Positions 54,557 to 63,975 of a stretch of DNA of 64,000 nucleotides are shown one piece after another (the first letter of the stretch is position 1; every line of letters starts with the position of its first letter). Source of the DNA: an uncultured Marinomonas sp. (GTDB lineage: Bacteria; Pseudomonadota; Gammaproteobacteria; Pseudomonadales; Marinomonadaceae); NCBI GenBank assembly GCA_947493575.1, contig CANLRQ010000002.1, forward strand, positions 124,001-188,000, written 5' to 3'. The position numbers and the translations under genes were made by a program. The notes below the pieces were generated by a model. The model was not told the origin of the DNA, searched no databases, and saw nothing but the letters and a program-made list of their open reading frames with translations.

Positions 54557-54885
54557 ATCATCCTATCACAAATAATTTTGTAGGGAAGACTAAGCGCCAA
54601 CTTTTTGATCTGGATTGCAATTGCCGCTCAGGTATGGGCGTGAAGGCCTTGTTTCATGCCAATGCTGATAGCCGCTATCAATGCGCTACCCGAACCAGTG
54701 GCACCACGATGTTACTGCTTTCAGACTTCCCTTTTTCCGAGTATGTGGACATCAGGGCTCGTTGCTCACTCTCCCGAATGCGCCTGGCAACTTCTGCCTG
54801 AGCTGGCAGCAATGGCAGCATCCCTTCAGCAATCGCGTCTGGGGCAGACTCTTGGCCACAGTGATTATTATGTGCCACCCATACC
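54557..54885. other. Intergenic region with no recognised gene
   Basis: About 330 bp. Several open frames of 60-80 codons overlap on both strands without starting signals or a known motif. GC content seems higher than in the surrounding AT-rich DNA, so it may be a foreign fragment. I could not assign a function. Confidence 0.4.
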
Positions 54886-55199
54886 GTTAACCCAATAATT
54901 TCAAAAGGTTATATTTTTCTTTATCAGAAAAGCCTTATAAAAAGCATGAAGCCTTTCGTCTTTTCTGCGCTGACGACGACAGTGACGCAAGCAGAAAAGG
55001 CGAAGGCTTTTTGCTTTGTGAGTAACCCATTGGGTTGCAAACCGCTTCATAATGTCGGAAGGCGCCTGCGGCTTTTTCGACCTACCAATAATGGCTTTTT
55101 ATCTTTGGGAGTAAGCAGAAAAGACGAAGGTTTTTTGCTTTGTGATTATTCAGTTTTGTGGTGGTTAAGGGCTTTGTCGGCCTGAAGGCGCGACCTACA
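54886..55199. repeat. ~310-bp direct repeat, copy 1, with long hairpins
   Basis: Repeated at 55236-55540. Contains a 20-bp imperfect stem (AAGCCTTTCGTCTTTTCTGC and, after 22 bases, its near complement ending AAGGCTT) and two REP-like palindromes, each written GTCGG...CGACCTAC (55054-55085 and 55176-55198). Copies differ by small indels, so the duplication is not recent. Confidence 0.8.
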
Positions 55200-55235
55200 T
55201 CCACAGGTAAAAAAGCACTAGAAGCCACTCACTCA

Positions 55236-55540
55236 GTTAATCTAATAATTTCAAACAGTTATCTTTTCTTTATCAGAGCAACTCCATCAAAAACATGAAG
55301 GCTTTCGTCTTTTCTGCGCTGACGACGACAGTGATGCAAGCAGAAAAGGCGAAGGCTTTGCTTTGTACATAACCCATTGTGTTGCCACCACCTTACAATG
55401 TCGGAAGGCGCCTGCGACTTTTTCGACCTACCAATAATGGCTTTTTATGTTTGGGAGTAAGCAGAAAAGGCGAAGGCTTTTGCTTTCTAAGAGAGTTTTA
55501 ATATGGATTGAATCTTTGTCGGCCTGAAGGCGCGACCTAC
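55236..55540. repeat. ~310-bp direct repeat, copy 2, with long hairpins
   Basis: Second copy of 54886-55199, with the same 20-bp stem and two REP-like palindromes at 55400-55431 and 55518-55540, all in the same orientation as copy 1. It ends about 60 bp from the hisC stop codon and may form the edge of the accessory island. Confidence 0.8.
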
Positions 55541-55603
55541 CCGAGCCTTAATGGAAAGGCCGAGCCTTCTTCCTGTAAAACATAAGGAGAAGGCAGCAAG
55601 GTA

Positions 55604-56662
55604 CTAAAGCACTTTCAGAGCATCAACCAAAGCAGTCATTTCAGCATCAGTACCAATAGTAATACGCAAGTATTTTCCTATTCTCGGCTTTTTCCCGAAA
55701 TAACGAACCAAAATTCCCTCTTCCTTCAATTTAAGATAAATCGCTTCTGCATCTTTTTCTGGGTGTGTCACAAAGACGAAGTTTGTCGCAGATTTCAGTA
55801 TATTAAAGCCAAGCTTAGTTAGCTCAGTGCTGGCCCATTCACGGGTGGCGATGGTTTTACTACAAATTTCCGCTAAATAGTCTTGATCTTCTACTGCTGC
55901 CGTTGCACCTGCCAAGGCGATTCGATCAATTGGATAACTGTTAAATGAATTTTTCAGACGCTCCAATCCCTCGATCAAATCTGGGTGACCAAATGCATAG
56001 CCTACTCGAATTCCAGCTAAGGCACGGGATTTAGAAAAGGTCTGCACCACCAATAAATTAGGGTATTGATTGACTAAATTGGTCGCACTTTCAGCACCAA
56101 AATCAACATAAGCTTCATCCACTAAAACCACCACATCAGGATTCGCTTGTAGCACTTTTTCAATATCAGACAAAGGCAAAGCCTTGCCCGTTGGTGCGTT
56201 TGGATTAGTAACAACAACACCAGATACATCAAGATTTTGATAATCGTTTGGATCAATATCGAAACTGTCGGTTAATGGAATTAAAGCAGGTTCAATGTCG
56301 TACAAATTCGCGTAAACTTTGTAAAAACTATAAGTGATGTCCGCAAATGCCAAAGGTTTCCCACCAGCAAAATACCCCATAAAGGCCAACGCTAGAACTT
56401 CGTCAGATCCGTTACCAACAAATACTTGCTTAGCATCAAAATGATACTGCTTTGCTAAGGCATTCTTCAATGTCATACAGTTTGGATCAGGATAAAGACG
56501 AAGGCTCTCGCTCACGGCTTCAGACATTGCCGTCAATGCTTTTGGAGACGGAGAATAAGGGCTTTCATTAGTATTAAGCTTAATATATTGCTTGTCTTGT
56601 GGCTGCTCGCCCGGTACATACGGGTCCAGCTCGGTAATCTTTTTAGTCCAAAAACGACTCAT
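55604..56662 (-). CDS. hisC: Histidinol-phosphate aminotransferase
   Basis: A 352-residue class I/II PLP aminotransferase. It makes histidinol phosphate from imidazole-acetol phosphate and glutamate in histidine synthesis. KLNTNESPYSPSPKALTAM, NPNAPTGKALP and the PLP lysine region VVQTFSKSRALAGIRVGYAF mark HisC. It is separated from the rest of a his operon here, as is common in Oceanospirillales, and lies 145 bp downstream of lysS. Alternative aromatic-acid aminotransferases are less likely because of the HisC-type NES and SKSxALAG motifs. Confidence 0.93.
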   Translation of the reverse strand: MSRFWTKKITELDPYVPGEQPQDKQYIKLNTNESPYSPSPKALTAMSEAVSESLRLYPDPNCMTLKNALAKQYHFDAKQVFVGNGSDEVLALAFMGYFAGGKPLAFADITYSFYKVYANLYDIEPALIPLTDSFDIDPNDYQNLDVSGVVVTNPNAPTGKALPLSDIEKVLQANPDVVVLVDEAYVDFGAESATNLVNQYPNLLVVQTFSKSRALAGIRVGYAFGHPDLIEGLERLKNSFNSYPIDRIALAGATAAVEDQDYLAEICSKTIATREWASTELTKLGFNILKSATNFVFVTHPEKDAEAIYLKLKEEGILVRYFGKKPRIGKYLRITIGTDAEMTALVDALKVL

Positions 56663-56754
56663 TTACTTTCTCCATTTTTTAATAAAGGGAACAAGGCCCT
56701 TTTCTAATTTTGACGTTGCTATTTTTATATAGAAATAATAAATAGACGAACAAA

Positions 56755-56780
56755 AAAAGACCTCTAATAAGAGGCCTTTT
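56755..56780 (-). terminator. Rho-independent terminator after lysS
   Basis: Stem AAAAGGCCTC / GAGGTCTTTT (one mismatch) with a 6-base loop, followed on the minus strand by a run of seven T. 27 bp after the lysS stop. Confidence 0.85.
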
Positions 56781-56807
56781 CAATATACATATTAACCCGC
56801 CTCTGGA

Positions 56808-58310
56808 TTAATCCTGAGGGCGCATATGTGGGAACAACAACACATCACGAATAGAAGGGACGTCTGTAAATAACATCACCAAACGGTCGATACCGATACC
56901 TTCACCCGCTGTTGGTGGTAAACCATATTCCAATGCATTGATGTAATCCGCATCAAAATGCATCGCTTCATCATCACCCGCATCTTTTTCTTCAACTTGC
57001 TTACGGAAACGCTCTGCTTGGTCTTCAGGATCATTTAACTCCGAGAAACCATTGGCAATTTCACGACCACCAACAAAGAACTCAAAACGGTCAGTAATGA
57101 ATTCATTATGATCATTACGACGCGCAAGTGGAGACACCTCAGCAGGGTATTCAGTAATGAAAGTAGGTTGATCAAGTTTATGTTCAGCCGTTTCTTCAAA
57201 GATTTCTGTCCACAACTTACCAAGACCCCAAATTGGTTTCACCTGAATACCCAATTTTTTCGCTACTTCCGTCGCTTTTTCTAGAGTATCAAGATCATCC
57301 GCTGTTAGTTCTGGATTGTAATGCAGAATCGATTCCAACATAGTCATACGAACAAATGGCGCACCAAAATCGTACTCTGATCCTTGATACGTTACTTGCG
57401 TCGTACCCAATACATTTTCAGCAACCGTACGTAGCATGTCTTCTGTAAGATCCATTAGATCCTTATAGTCAGCATACGCTTGGTAGAACTCAATCATAGT
57501 AAATTCAGGATTATGACGAGTAGAGACACCTTCATTACGGAAGTTGCGGTTAATTTCGAAAACACGCTCAAAGCCACCGACAACCAAACGCTTTAAATAC
57601 AACTCAGGAGCAATACGTAAGAACATGCTCATGTCCATTGCATTGTGATGAGTCACAAATGGACGAGCCGTTGCACCACCAGGGATAACGTGCAACATAG
57701 GCGTTTCCACTTCCATAAAGCGACGGTCTTCAAGGAAGCGACGAATAGATGAAATAATTTTAGAACGTACCTGGAAAGTATTACGAGACTCTTCGTTCAC
57801 AATTAAATCAACATAACGTTGACGGTAACGCATTTCTGTATCAGATAAACCTTTGTGTTTATCTGGCAATGGACGCAACGCTTTTGTTAATAGCTGAGCC
57901 GATTGCATGTCAATATACAAATCGCCTTTACCAGATTTATGCACAGGGCCAGTAATACCTATTATATCACCCAGATCCCATGTTTTTTGATCCGCCAATA
58001 ACTCAGGGCTTAATGCTTTACGGTTAACATAGGCTTGAATTTGCCCTGTCATGTCTTGCAACAACATGAAAGCACCACGATTACGGACAATACGACCTGC
58101 AATGCTGACTTTATGATCTTTTTCTTCTAGATCTGGCTTTTCAATATCACCAAATTCAGCTTGCAAATCCGCTGCATATGCATCTGGGCGGAAATCATTT
58201 GGATAAGCGTTGCGTTCTTCACGAATTGCGCTCAATTTACTACGACGTTCAGCAACCAAACGATTGTCTTCCGCGACTGTAGCCTGTTCTGTTGTATTTT
58301 CGTTAGCCAT
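56808..58310 (-). CDS. lysS: Lysyl-tRNA synthetase, class II
   Basis: A 500-residue class II synthetase. The N-terminal OB-fold (about 60-170, [20 protein letters not shown]) binds the anticodon; motif 2 ([20 protein letters not shown]) and motif 3 ([18 protein letters not shown]) of the catalytic domain are clear. It charges tRNA-Lys. Gene order prfB-lysS on one strand is the usual gammaproteobacterial operon; the gap is 70 bp. Terminator directly downstream. Confidence 0.97.
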   Translation of the reverse strand: MANENTTEQATVAEDNRLVAERRSKLSAIREERNAYPNDFRPDAYAADLQAEFGDIEKPDLEEKDHKVSIAGRIVRNRGAFMLLQDMTGQIQAYVNRKALSPELLADQKTWDLGDIIGITGPVHKSGKGDLYIDMQSAQLLTKALRPLPDKHKGLSDTEMRYRQRYVDLIVNEESRNTFQVRSKIISSIRRFLEDRRFMEVETPMLHVIPGGATARPFVTHHNAMDMSMFLRIAPELYLKRLVVGGFERVFEINRNFRNEGVSTRHNPEFTMIEFYQAYADYKDLMDLTEDMLRTVAENVLGTTQVTYQGSEYDFGAPFVRMTMLESILHYNPELTADDLDTLEKATEVAKKLGIQVKPIWGLGKLWTEIFEETAEHKLDQPTFITEYPAEVSPLARRNDHNEFITDRFEFFVGGREIANGFSELNDPEDQAERFRKQVEEKDAGDDEAMHFDADYINALEYGLPPTAGEGIGIDRLVMLFTDVPSIRDVLLFPHMRPQD

Positions 58311-58380
58311 GATTTGCTAGGTACTCTTTAAAAATAGTGTTTTTAATATAATGCTTATAAAACAGTGGGGCGCCTATTGG

Positions 58381-59476
58381 CTATAAACCTTGTTTTAAGC
58401 TGGCAACAATAAACTGATCCAAATTGCCGTCTAACACAGAACCCGTGTTAGAGCTTTCTACACCTGTTCGTAAATCTTTAATACGTGAAGCATCCAATAC
58501 ATAAGAGCGAATTTGACTACCCCAGCCTATATCGGACTTATTGTCTTCCACAGCTTGCGCAGCTTCATTACGTTTTTGCATTTCAAACTCATACAGCTTC
58601 GCGCGTAATTGCTTCATCGCAAAGTCACGGTTCGCATGTTGTGAACGCTGATTTTGACATTGCACTACAATATTCGTCGGTATGTGAGTAATACGCACCG
58701 CTGAGTCGGTTGTGTTTACGTGCTGACCACCAGCTCCAGATGAACGGTATGTATCCGTACGAATGTCAGCTGGGTTAATTTCAATATCAACATTGTCGTC
58801 TATTTCAGGTGAGACAAAAACCGATGCAAACGAAGTATGGCGACGATTGCCAGAGTCAAAAGGCGATTTTCGAACCAGACGATGGACGCCTGTTTCCGTT
58901 CTTAACCAACCAAATGCATATTCGCCTTCAAAACGAACTGTCGCAGATTTGATCCCCGCCACATCACCAGCAGACACTTCCATTAGCTCCACTTTGAAGC
59001 CCTTGTCTTCACCCCAACGTAAATACATACGTAATAGAATATTGGCCCAATCTTGAGCTTCGGTTCCACCAGAACCCGATTGAATGTCTAAAAAGGCGGA
59101 GCTTTCATCCATCTCTTTTGAAAACATACGACGGAATTCTAATTTCGCCATTTGTGTTTCTAGATCTTCCAATTCTGCTTCTACTGCGGCAACAGATTCG
59201 GCATCGTCTTCTTCAACGGCCATATCCAGCAGATCTTTGGCATCAACAACGCCTGCTTGCATTGCATCTAATACATCAACAACGGCTTCTAAAGCCGAAC
59301 GTTCTTTGCCCAATTTTTGAGCATAGTCTGGATCATTCCAAACATCTGGGTCTTCTAGTTCACGTGAAACTTCTTCAAGGCGCTCTTTCTTTGTTTCATA
59401 GTCAAAGATACCCCCAAAGAGTTTGGGTGCGCTCAGAAAGGTCTTTTATCTTAGAAAGGATCGGATTGATTTCCAT
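58381..59476 (-). CDS. prfB: Peptide chain release factor 2, with programmed +1 frameshift
   Basis: RF2 of 364 residues, from ATG 59476. The first 24 codons ([20 protein letters not shown] then WGYL) end in an in-frame TGA (59402-59404) in the sequence CTTTGAC, preceded by the Shine-Dalgarno-like GGGGG. Ribosomes shift +1 there and continue as DYETKKERL. The main body has the SPF stop-recognition tripeptide ([10 protein letters not shown]) and the catalytic GGQ loop ([17 protein letters not shown]). The shift regulates RF2 by its own level. Translation ends at 58381. This explains why no single frame covers the gene. Confidence 0.97.
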
Positions 59477-59621
59477 AATGGCTGCAATTTGTTATAAAAC
59501 GGAGTGAATTAAGGTAATTGTTAATTGTAACGAATTTACCTGCATCATAAAATGGCCTATACCATTCATTCATATAAAATAAATCATTTTTTATCTGATT
59601 AAGCGTTCAACTGGAGTCCAC

Positions 59622-59915
59622 ATGGAAAAACCGACGGTATCTGTCAATATTTTAGGGCAAGATTACAAGATCAATTGCCCAAAGGGTCATGAGTCCGACC
59701 TGAATGAAGCGGCGGAATATTTAAACCAACAAATGCAAGAAATAAAAACCAATAGCAAGGTTATTGGCATGGAAAAAGTTGCTATCATTGCTGCGTTAAA
59801 TATTACCCACGATATGCTTTCCAGCCGTAAGTATGCACGTTCCAATGAACAACAATTACGTGAACTAACCTCTCAATTGGATTCAGCATTAAGCCACCCA
59901 AATAAAGTTGGTTAA
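59622..59915 (+). CDS. zapA: Cell division protein ZapA
   Basis: A 97-residue cytoplasmic ZapA that crosslinks FtsZ filaments. Start KPTVSVNILGQDYKINCPKG and the long C-terminal coiled coil (about 50-95) match the family. It precedes 6S RNA and ygfA in the classical gammaproteobacterial order. An AACTGGAG ribosome site precedes the ATG. Confidence 0.92.
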   Translation: MEKPTVSVNILGQDYKINCPKGHESDLNEAAEYLNQQMQEIKTNSKVIGMEKVAIIAALNITHDMLSSRKYARSNEQQLRELTSQLDSALSHPNKVG

Positions 59916-60048
59916 AAGACAAACAAGGCTTAAGTAAAACCGTTCAAATTATCACCACCCCAGTAATATAAAGGCTTTGAGAGACATTTTTTTATTTTTT
60001 TATCTAAAAAATGGGTAGATTTTTTTCATCTTTGTCTTATACTACAGT

Positions 60049-60230
60049 CTGTTTCCTGGGTTGTTTGGAACGGCTTAACGCCCTTGAGCCTATGCGTATA
60101 CACCCGGAAAGAATATGTGAGTTTGGTGTGCATGTCCGTGCGTCGGAAAGCCTAAAAAGCTCCAGTTCATTCCAACTTGAACCACTGGGTTCAAGGCCAA
60201 TAGTCGGAACGGCAACTTGGGAAACTTTCT
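60049..60230 (+). ncRNA. ssrS: 6S RNA
   Basis: Regulatory RNA that mimics open promoter DNA and sequesters sigma-70 RNA polymerase. It lies between zapA and ygfA, its usual place. A -10 box TATACT is at 60038-60043. The 5' end (TCTGTTTCCTGGGTTG) pairs with the 3' end (CAACTTGGGAAACTT), and the terminal stem parts CCTTGAGCC and TTGAACC...GGTTCAAGG are the conserved closing stems of 6S RNA. The ends are approximate. The ygfA start lies right at its 3' end, so ygfA is expressed from the same transcript. Confidence 0.88.
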
Positions 60231-60231
60231 T

Positions 60232-60867
60232 ATGTCCTCTCATTCTTTTACTACAAAACCTTCAGCAACTTTCGATCTCGCTTCACTTTCAAGAAGTGAT
60301 CTCAGAAAGCATTTACGATCTGAACGTAATGCACTTCCTACCGATCAACAAACCAATGCTTCTGATACTATTGCTAGCCAACTTAAGCACTCTTTTTGGT
60401 TAAACCAACTCATAGCTAAAAAAGCAGTTAACACAATCCACGTTGCGCTTTACCTTAGTAATGATGGAGAAATCTCGCCTCAAGTGTTTTGTGAATACTT
60501 ATGGGACCTTGGTATCAAGGTGTATCTTCCTATTGTTCATGGTGAGACTTTACTTTTCGGCTTATATACAAAAGAAAGTCAATGGATGGAAAATCGCTTT
60601 GGTATTGCTGAACCCATTGATGCAACGCCATTAACTCAGGACAAACTTGATCTGGTTTGTTTACCGCTAGTCGGTTTTGATAATAAAGGCGGAAGATTAG
60701 GAATGGGGGGAGGATTTTATGATAAAACCTTCGAGAATAAGTCGACTAAAACGGCTTTAATTGGTTTGGCCCATGACATTCAAGAAGTCCCCCAACTGCC
60801 TATTGAAAGTTGGGATGTGCCACTCGATGGTATTGTGACTCCTAGCCAATGCATCAAATGTCATTGA
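60232..60867 (+). CDS. ygfA: 5-formyltetrahydrofolate cyclo-ligase
   Basis: A 211-residue enzyme that turns 5-formyl-THF into 5,10-methenyl-THF using ATP. Motifs: LRKHLRSERNALP at the start, VCLPLVGFDNKGGRLGMGGG (ATP-binding GRLGMGGGFYD) and the C-terminal VPLDGIVTPS. ATG 60232 follows 6S RNA immediately; a TTG at 60217 would lie within that RNA and is not likely. It is cotranscribed with 6S RNA, as in E. coli. Confidence 0.93.
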   Translation: MSSHSFTTKPSATFDLASLSRSDLRKHLRSERNALPTDQQTNASDTIASQLKHSFWLNQLIAKKAVNTIHVALYLSNDGEISPQVFCEYLWDLGIKVYLPIVHGETLLFGLYTKESQWMENRFGIAEPIDATPLTQDKLDLVCLPLVGFDNKGGRLGMGGGFYDKTFENKSTKTALIGLAHDIQEVPQLPIESWDVPLDGIVTPSQCIKCH

Positions 60868-60907
60868 TGCATTGAACTGCTAACTGACTCACATCACAAT
60901 AAATAAA

Positions 60908-61426
60908 CTAATCCAAGGTTATTTTTAAATCAACCAGCCCTACTTCTTGGCTGTTCCATTGCATAGAGTCAATTCGAATTTCTTCCTTTGCCAATTGGTT
61001 AATCCAAGGTGATAACTTATTAAACGCCATGCCCTTTACCCAAATTTGTAAACGGCTGTCACCATCCAGAGAAATTCTTTCTGCTACAACACCGTACTGT
61101 CTAGCGGTTCTATTAACTAAGGCTCTCAACTCATTCGCCGATCTATCTGGGAGCGAAGAAACAGGCCCTGAGTCAAAGCTTTGTAAATGCTCTACATTTT
61201 CCACAAGGGTATAATAATCTTGCACTGCAATTTCAAAGTTTTGATGCGCTTTTTCATTTTCTAACTGGGCAGGTTTCCAAACGGCAAGATAGATACTGGC
61301 TATAAGACATACAAGCATTAAAATAAAAACCAATACCTGCTCTCGTACACTCAAACGAAGGTACATCAACCAAACAGCATACAATGTTGGGCTACTACGA
61401 AACTGATTTGCTAACCAAGAAGTCAT
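60908..61426 (-). CDS. gspM: Type II secretion protein GspM
   Basis: A 172-residue inner-membrane protein. A single transmembrane helix (about 32-52, VLVFILMLVCLIASIYLAVW) precedes a short coiled coil and a ferredoxin-like periplasmic domain (about 95-170). It binds GspL and links the ATPase GspE to the pseudopilus. The frame matches GspM rather than GspN. It is the last gene of the gsp operon here and converges with ygfA. Confidence 0.85.
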   Translation of the reverse strand: MTSWLANQFRSSPTLYAVWLMYLRLSVREQVLVFILMLVCLIASIYLAVWKPAQLENEKAHQNFEIAVQDYYTLVENVEHLQSFDSGPVSSLPDRSANELRALVNRTARQYGVVAERISLDGDSRLQIWVKGMAFNKLSPWINQLAKEEIRIDSMQWNSQEVGLVDLKITLD

Positions 61427-61463
61427 TGTCTTTTTATCCTTATCATTGGGTGTGCCAACACGA

Positions 61464-62822
61464 TCAACCCTCTGTTTGTATTTTTAGTGCCGCTCGATAG
61501 CCCTTTTCTTGACGAACGACCTGCTCTAACAAAACAGTCAGTGATTTATTAGGCCATTTATTAGATAAGACCTCACGAATTTCATCAAGGGTGTCACGGT
61601 TTTCTGCTGTCCAATCTAAACGATAGGTTTGATCAAAGTAATCCAGTTTTGCAAGACGATGATTACCTTTAACCTGTGCTCTGGTTTGATCTATCTTCGC
61701 TAACACATCATAAACAACGTCTGTTTGCTGAGCATTTTTACTTAAAGGATTCTGTTGTAATAAACCTTTCAATTGTCGAGAGAGATTCACTACCCTTCCC
61801 TCACTAGGGACAAGCTCTAAAAATAGCCTATTGGATTTTTCTCGAACTGAGACTTCTTGCTCTAACAGGACTTTTGTTGAAGCTTGCATAAGAAATAACT
61901 CTAAGAAAAAAGCAATCACAGCAAAAGCCGCGACCCAACGCCATGCTGATAATTTTTCTAACCAAATACCACCTTGTCGAAAGTCACCATGACACAGATT
62001 CTTTTCACGCCATGTTTTATTTTTCCCAATATAATTGGCGACATTTTCCAGTGCATAAACTTCCGCAGTCAAGCCATAAGTTTTTGTATGCAGCATCTCA
62101 TTGTCAAAAGAGAGAGCTAATGGAGCCTCTTGAGAAACTGAAGAATAAACCGACATTTCTTGTTTCGGTAAATGCGCTAACATAGATTCTGGTAAACAAT
62201 GTGATGAGTCATCAGCAATCCATAACCAGGGGTAACCCTCTTTCATATCTCTGCTATTAATCGATATCAAAGTAGGAAGTTCCTGATTATTTTCCATAAA
62301 AGCACAGGAGAGAGGTAACATAATAGGAGTTGTAATACGCCATTCATCCAGTTGATCGATCCATATCGACATCAACTGTGCCTCTACAACCGCTACCCAT
62401 GCATTGTCTTTTTGACCTTTGGTTAATATCGTAAAATGCAATTCCTCCGTGGATTGAGATAAATCCTCTTCCATTAAGAAAGGCACAATTTTATCGAGGT
62501 GTTTATGCTGCCCAGCCGCTAAAGAAATACGTCGAACATGTAATTTTTCCATAGGAGGGCAAACAACAATATCCGAATATTTAACCCCTTGCGTAGCCAA
62601 AGACTCAATAAGCTGATTAATATCATCAGCTTGGTGAAACTCTAATAATTCGCCTTTTTCATCGGCTATGGCCCAATCACAAAAAGATGATAGAACACCA
62701 AAAGTCCTTTTTTCACTTGATAACTCACCTGCTAAAGCTGGGTCAACCTTAGCTTCTTCTGGCACAAGTCCGTCATCATTTTCTATGCTTGCTTCATACA
62801 AGCGTATTATCAGACGATTCAT
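61464..62822 (-). CDS. gspL: Type II secretion protein GspL
   Basis: A 452-residue bitopic inner-membrane protein. A cytoplasmic actin-like domain (about 35-285) recruits the ATPase GspE; a transmembrane helix (about 295-313, WVAAFAVIAFFLELFLMQAS) and a periplasmic ferredoxin-like domain (about 375-450) follow. Start MNRLIIRLYEAS is typical. 37 bp upstream of gspM. Gap to gspK is 118 bp, longer than the usual overlap. Confidence 0.88.
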   Translation of the reverse strand: MNRLIIRLYEASIENDDGLVPEEAKVDPALAGELSSEKRTFGVLSSFCDWAIADEKGELLEFHQADDINQLIESLATQGVKYSDIVVCPPMEKLHVRRISLAAGQHKHLDKIVPFLMEEDLSQSTEELHFTILTKGQKDNAWVAVVEAQLMSIWIDQLDEWRITTPIMLPLSCAFMENNQELPTLISINSRDMKEGYPWLWIADDSSHCLPESMLAHLPKQEMSVYSSVSQEAPLALSFDNEMLHTKTYGLTAEVYALENVANYIGKNKTWREKNLCHGDFRQGGIWLEKLSAWRWVAAFAVIAFFLELFLMQASTKVLLEQEVSVREKSNRLFLELVPSEGRVVNLSRQLKGLLQQNPLSKNAQQTDVVYDVLAKIDQTRAQVKGNHRLAKLDYFDQTYRLDWTAENRDTLDEIREVLSNKWPNKSLTVLLEQVVRQEKGYRAALKIQTEG

Positions 62823-62857
62823 TCTGCGTTACCCTTTATAAACCCATAAGCCCAGAT

Positions 62858-62887
62858 ACTGTCTTCCAAAACACTGTCTTCCAAAAC
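62858..62887. repeat. 15-bp tandem repeat between gspK and gspL
   Basis: ACTGTCTTCCAAAAC occurs twice back to back, in the 118-bp gap between the two gsp genes. A third partial unit (ACTAAGTAGCAAAAC) follows. Probably a slippage product; no role evident. Confidence 0.7.
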
Positions 62888-62940
62888 ACTAAGTAGCAAA
62901 ACACGAAATTCCATTAATAAATGCCTATTCATAACTAACA

Positions 62941-63975
62941 TCATTGCTTCTGACCATTGGTTTCATTACTGGGCAAATTAAAGAACGACTCCAACCAATC
63001 CGTTGGCCCATAAGAACGGCCATAAGCCCTTACATCACCCGCATTAGATTTTATTAAACGAGTATGAAGAGACATTTTTCTTTCACCTAATGTTACCTGT
63101 ATAAGTGCATCAACATAAGCCATATTTATTCGCCAGTCCTCTTTTTCTAAGGTTTGATCAGCTAAGCTTTCTTCTTCTAAGAAGTCATTTACTGAAGCAA
63201 AACCTGCACTGTCTAATCTTGCATTAAATTTCTGCTTTTGTTCTTGTGTCATATCCACAAGATACGCATCTTGTAATGGTTCTGGAAAACGATTTACATT
63301 AGCTCCCATCTCAACAGGCCATATACACAACCAAGGCAGTAAAACAGCTAAATCTTGCGACTGCCAGCGCCATAGCAACATCTCTGTTTCACTGACTAAG
63401 GCACTGTCCGAGGTTCGAAAACTCGGTGAAAAATTTTGATAAAACTCGTCTTCATGGCCACCTGCCCCAGTAATATCTTGATCCCCGTCCACCCAATCTT
63501 TTATTTGATCCGCTAAATTGGGGTTCTTCCCCAAACTTGTAATCAGACGCTGCAACCTTTGGTAATTCAACTCTGCGATTGCTTCATTGGCTAATAAATT
63601 AATATTAAAACAACTTTGCCTATCCAATAGACTAATAACCATTTCATCCCCGTCTTGTTCAAGAGGAAAGGTTTCCTGTTTTAACAACCATTTAGACGAC
63701 GTAAATTCTGGTAATGAGCTTTCTTCTAATTGAGAAAAATAATCAATAGCCCATGCTTCTCCACCTAATAACTGTTGCTTCAATTGCACTGTTTGCTGAA
63801 CTTGTTCAATAACATCTCTTTCTCTAGCGAGATAAGACATAACACTGGCAGCCATAGCACTCACTAAAGCAAAAACCATCAAGGCCATTATAAGAGCAAC
63901 ACCTTTTTGCTCCTGAGGTAACTTAAAATCTGGGGGCTGTTTTGCTGTTTTTAGAGGCACTCTTTGCTTAATCAC
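62941..63975 (-). CDS. gspK: Type II secretion minor pseudopilin GspK
   Basis: A 344-residue minor pseudopilin. The prepilin leader ends KGV just before the hydrophobic stretch ALIMALMVFALVSAMAASVM (about 27-46), cut by GspO. Globular domain with DRQSCFNINLLAN and DWVDGDQDITGAGGHEDEFY, which carries the Asp/Glu calcium-binding residues of GspK. It caps the pseudopilus with GspI and GspJ. The GTG start overlaps the TGA of the preceding gene (GTGA). Confidence 0.9.
   Translation of the reverse strand: MIKQRVPLKTAKQPPDFKLPQEQKGVALIMALMVFALVSAMAASVMSYLARERDVIEQVQQTVQLKQQLLGGEAWAIDYFSQLEESSLPEFTSSKWLLKQETFPLEQDGDEMVISLLDRQSCFNINLLANEAIAELNYQRLQRLITSLGKNPNLADQIKDWVDGDQDITGAGGHEDEFYQNFSPSFRTSDSALVSETEMLLWRWQSQDLAVLLPWLCIWPVEMGANVNRFPEPLQDAYLVDMTQEQKQKFNARLDSAGFASVNDFLEEESLADQTLEKEDWRINMAYVDALIQVTLGERKMSLHTRLIKSNAGDVRAYGRSYGPTDWLESFFNLPSNETNGQKQ

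Noticed and set aside
54656-54898. Coding gene in the island edge
   Set aside because: Open frames of similar length occur on both strands, overlap and lack ribosome sites or motifs.
54946-55185. Protein gene of 79 codons within the 310-bp repeats
   Set aside because: It runs through hairpins and palindromes, and the equivalent reading in the second copy is broken by indels.
54886-55540. Attachment site (att) of an integrated element
   Set aside because: No integrase or tRNA gene is adjacent; the repeats are side by side, not at both ends of the island.
60037-60243. Minus-strand ORF over the 6S RNA region
   Set aside because: The plus-strand position, promoter box and pairing pattern of 6S RNA explain the sequence; the frame is a shadow.
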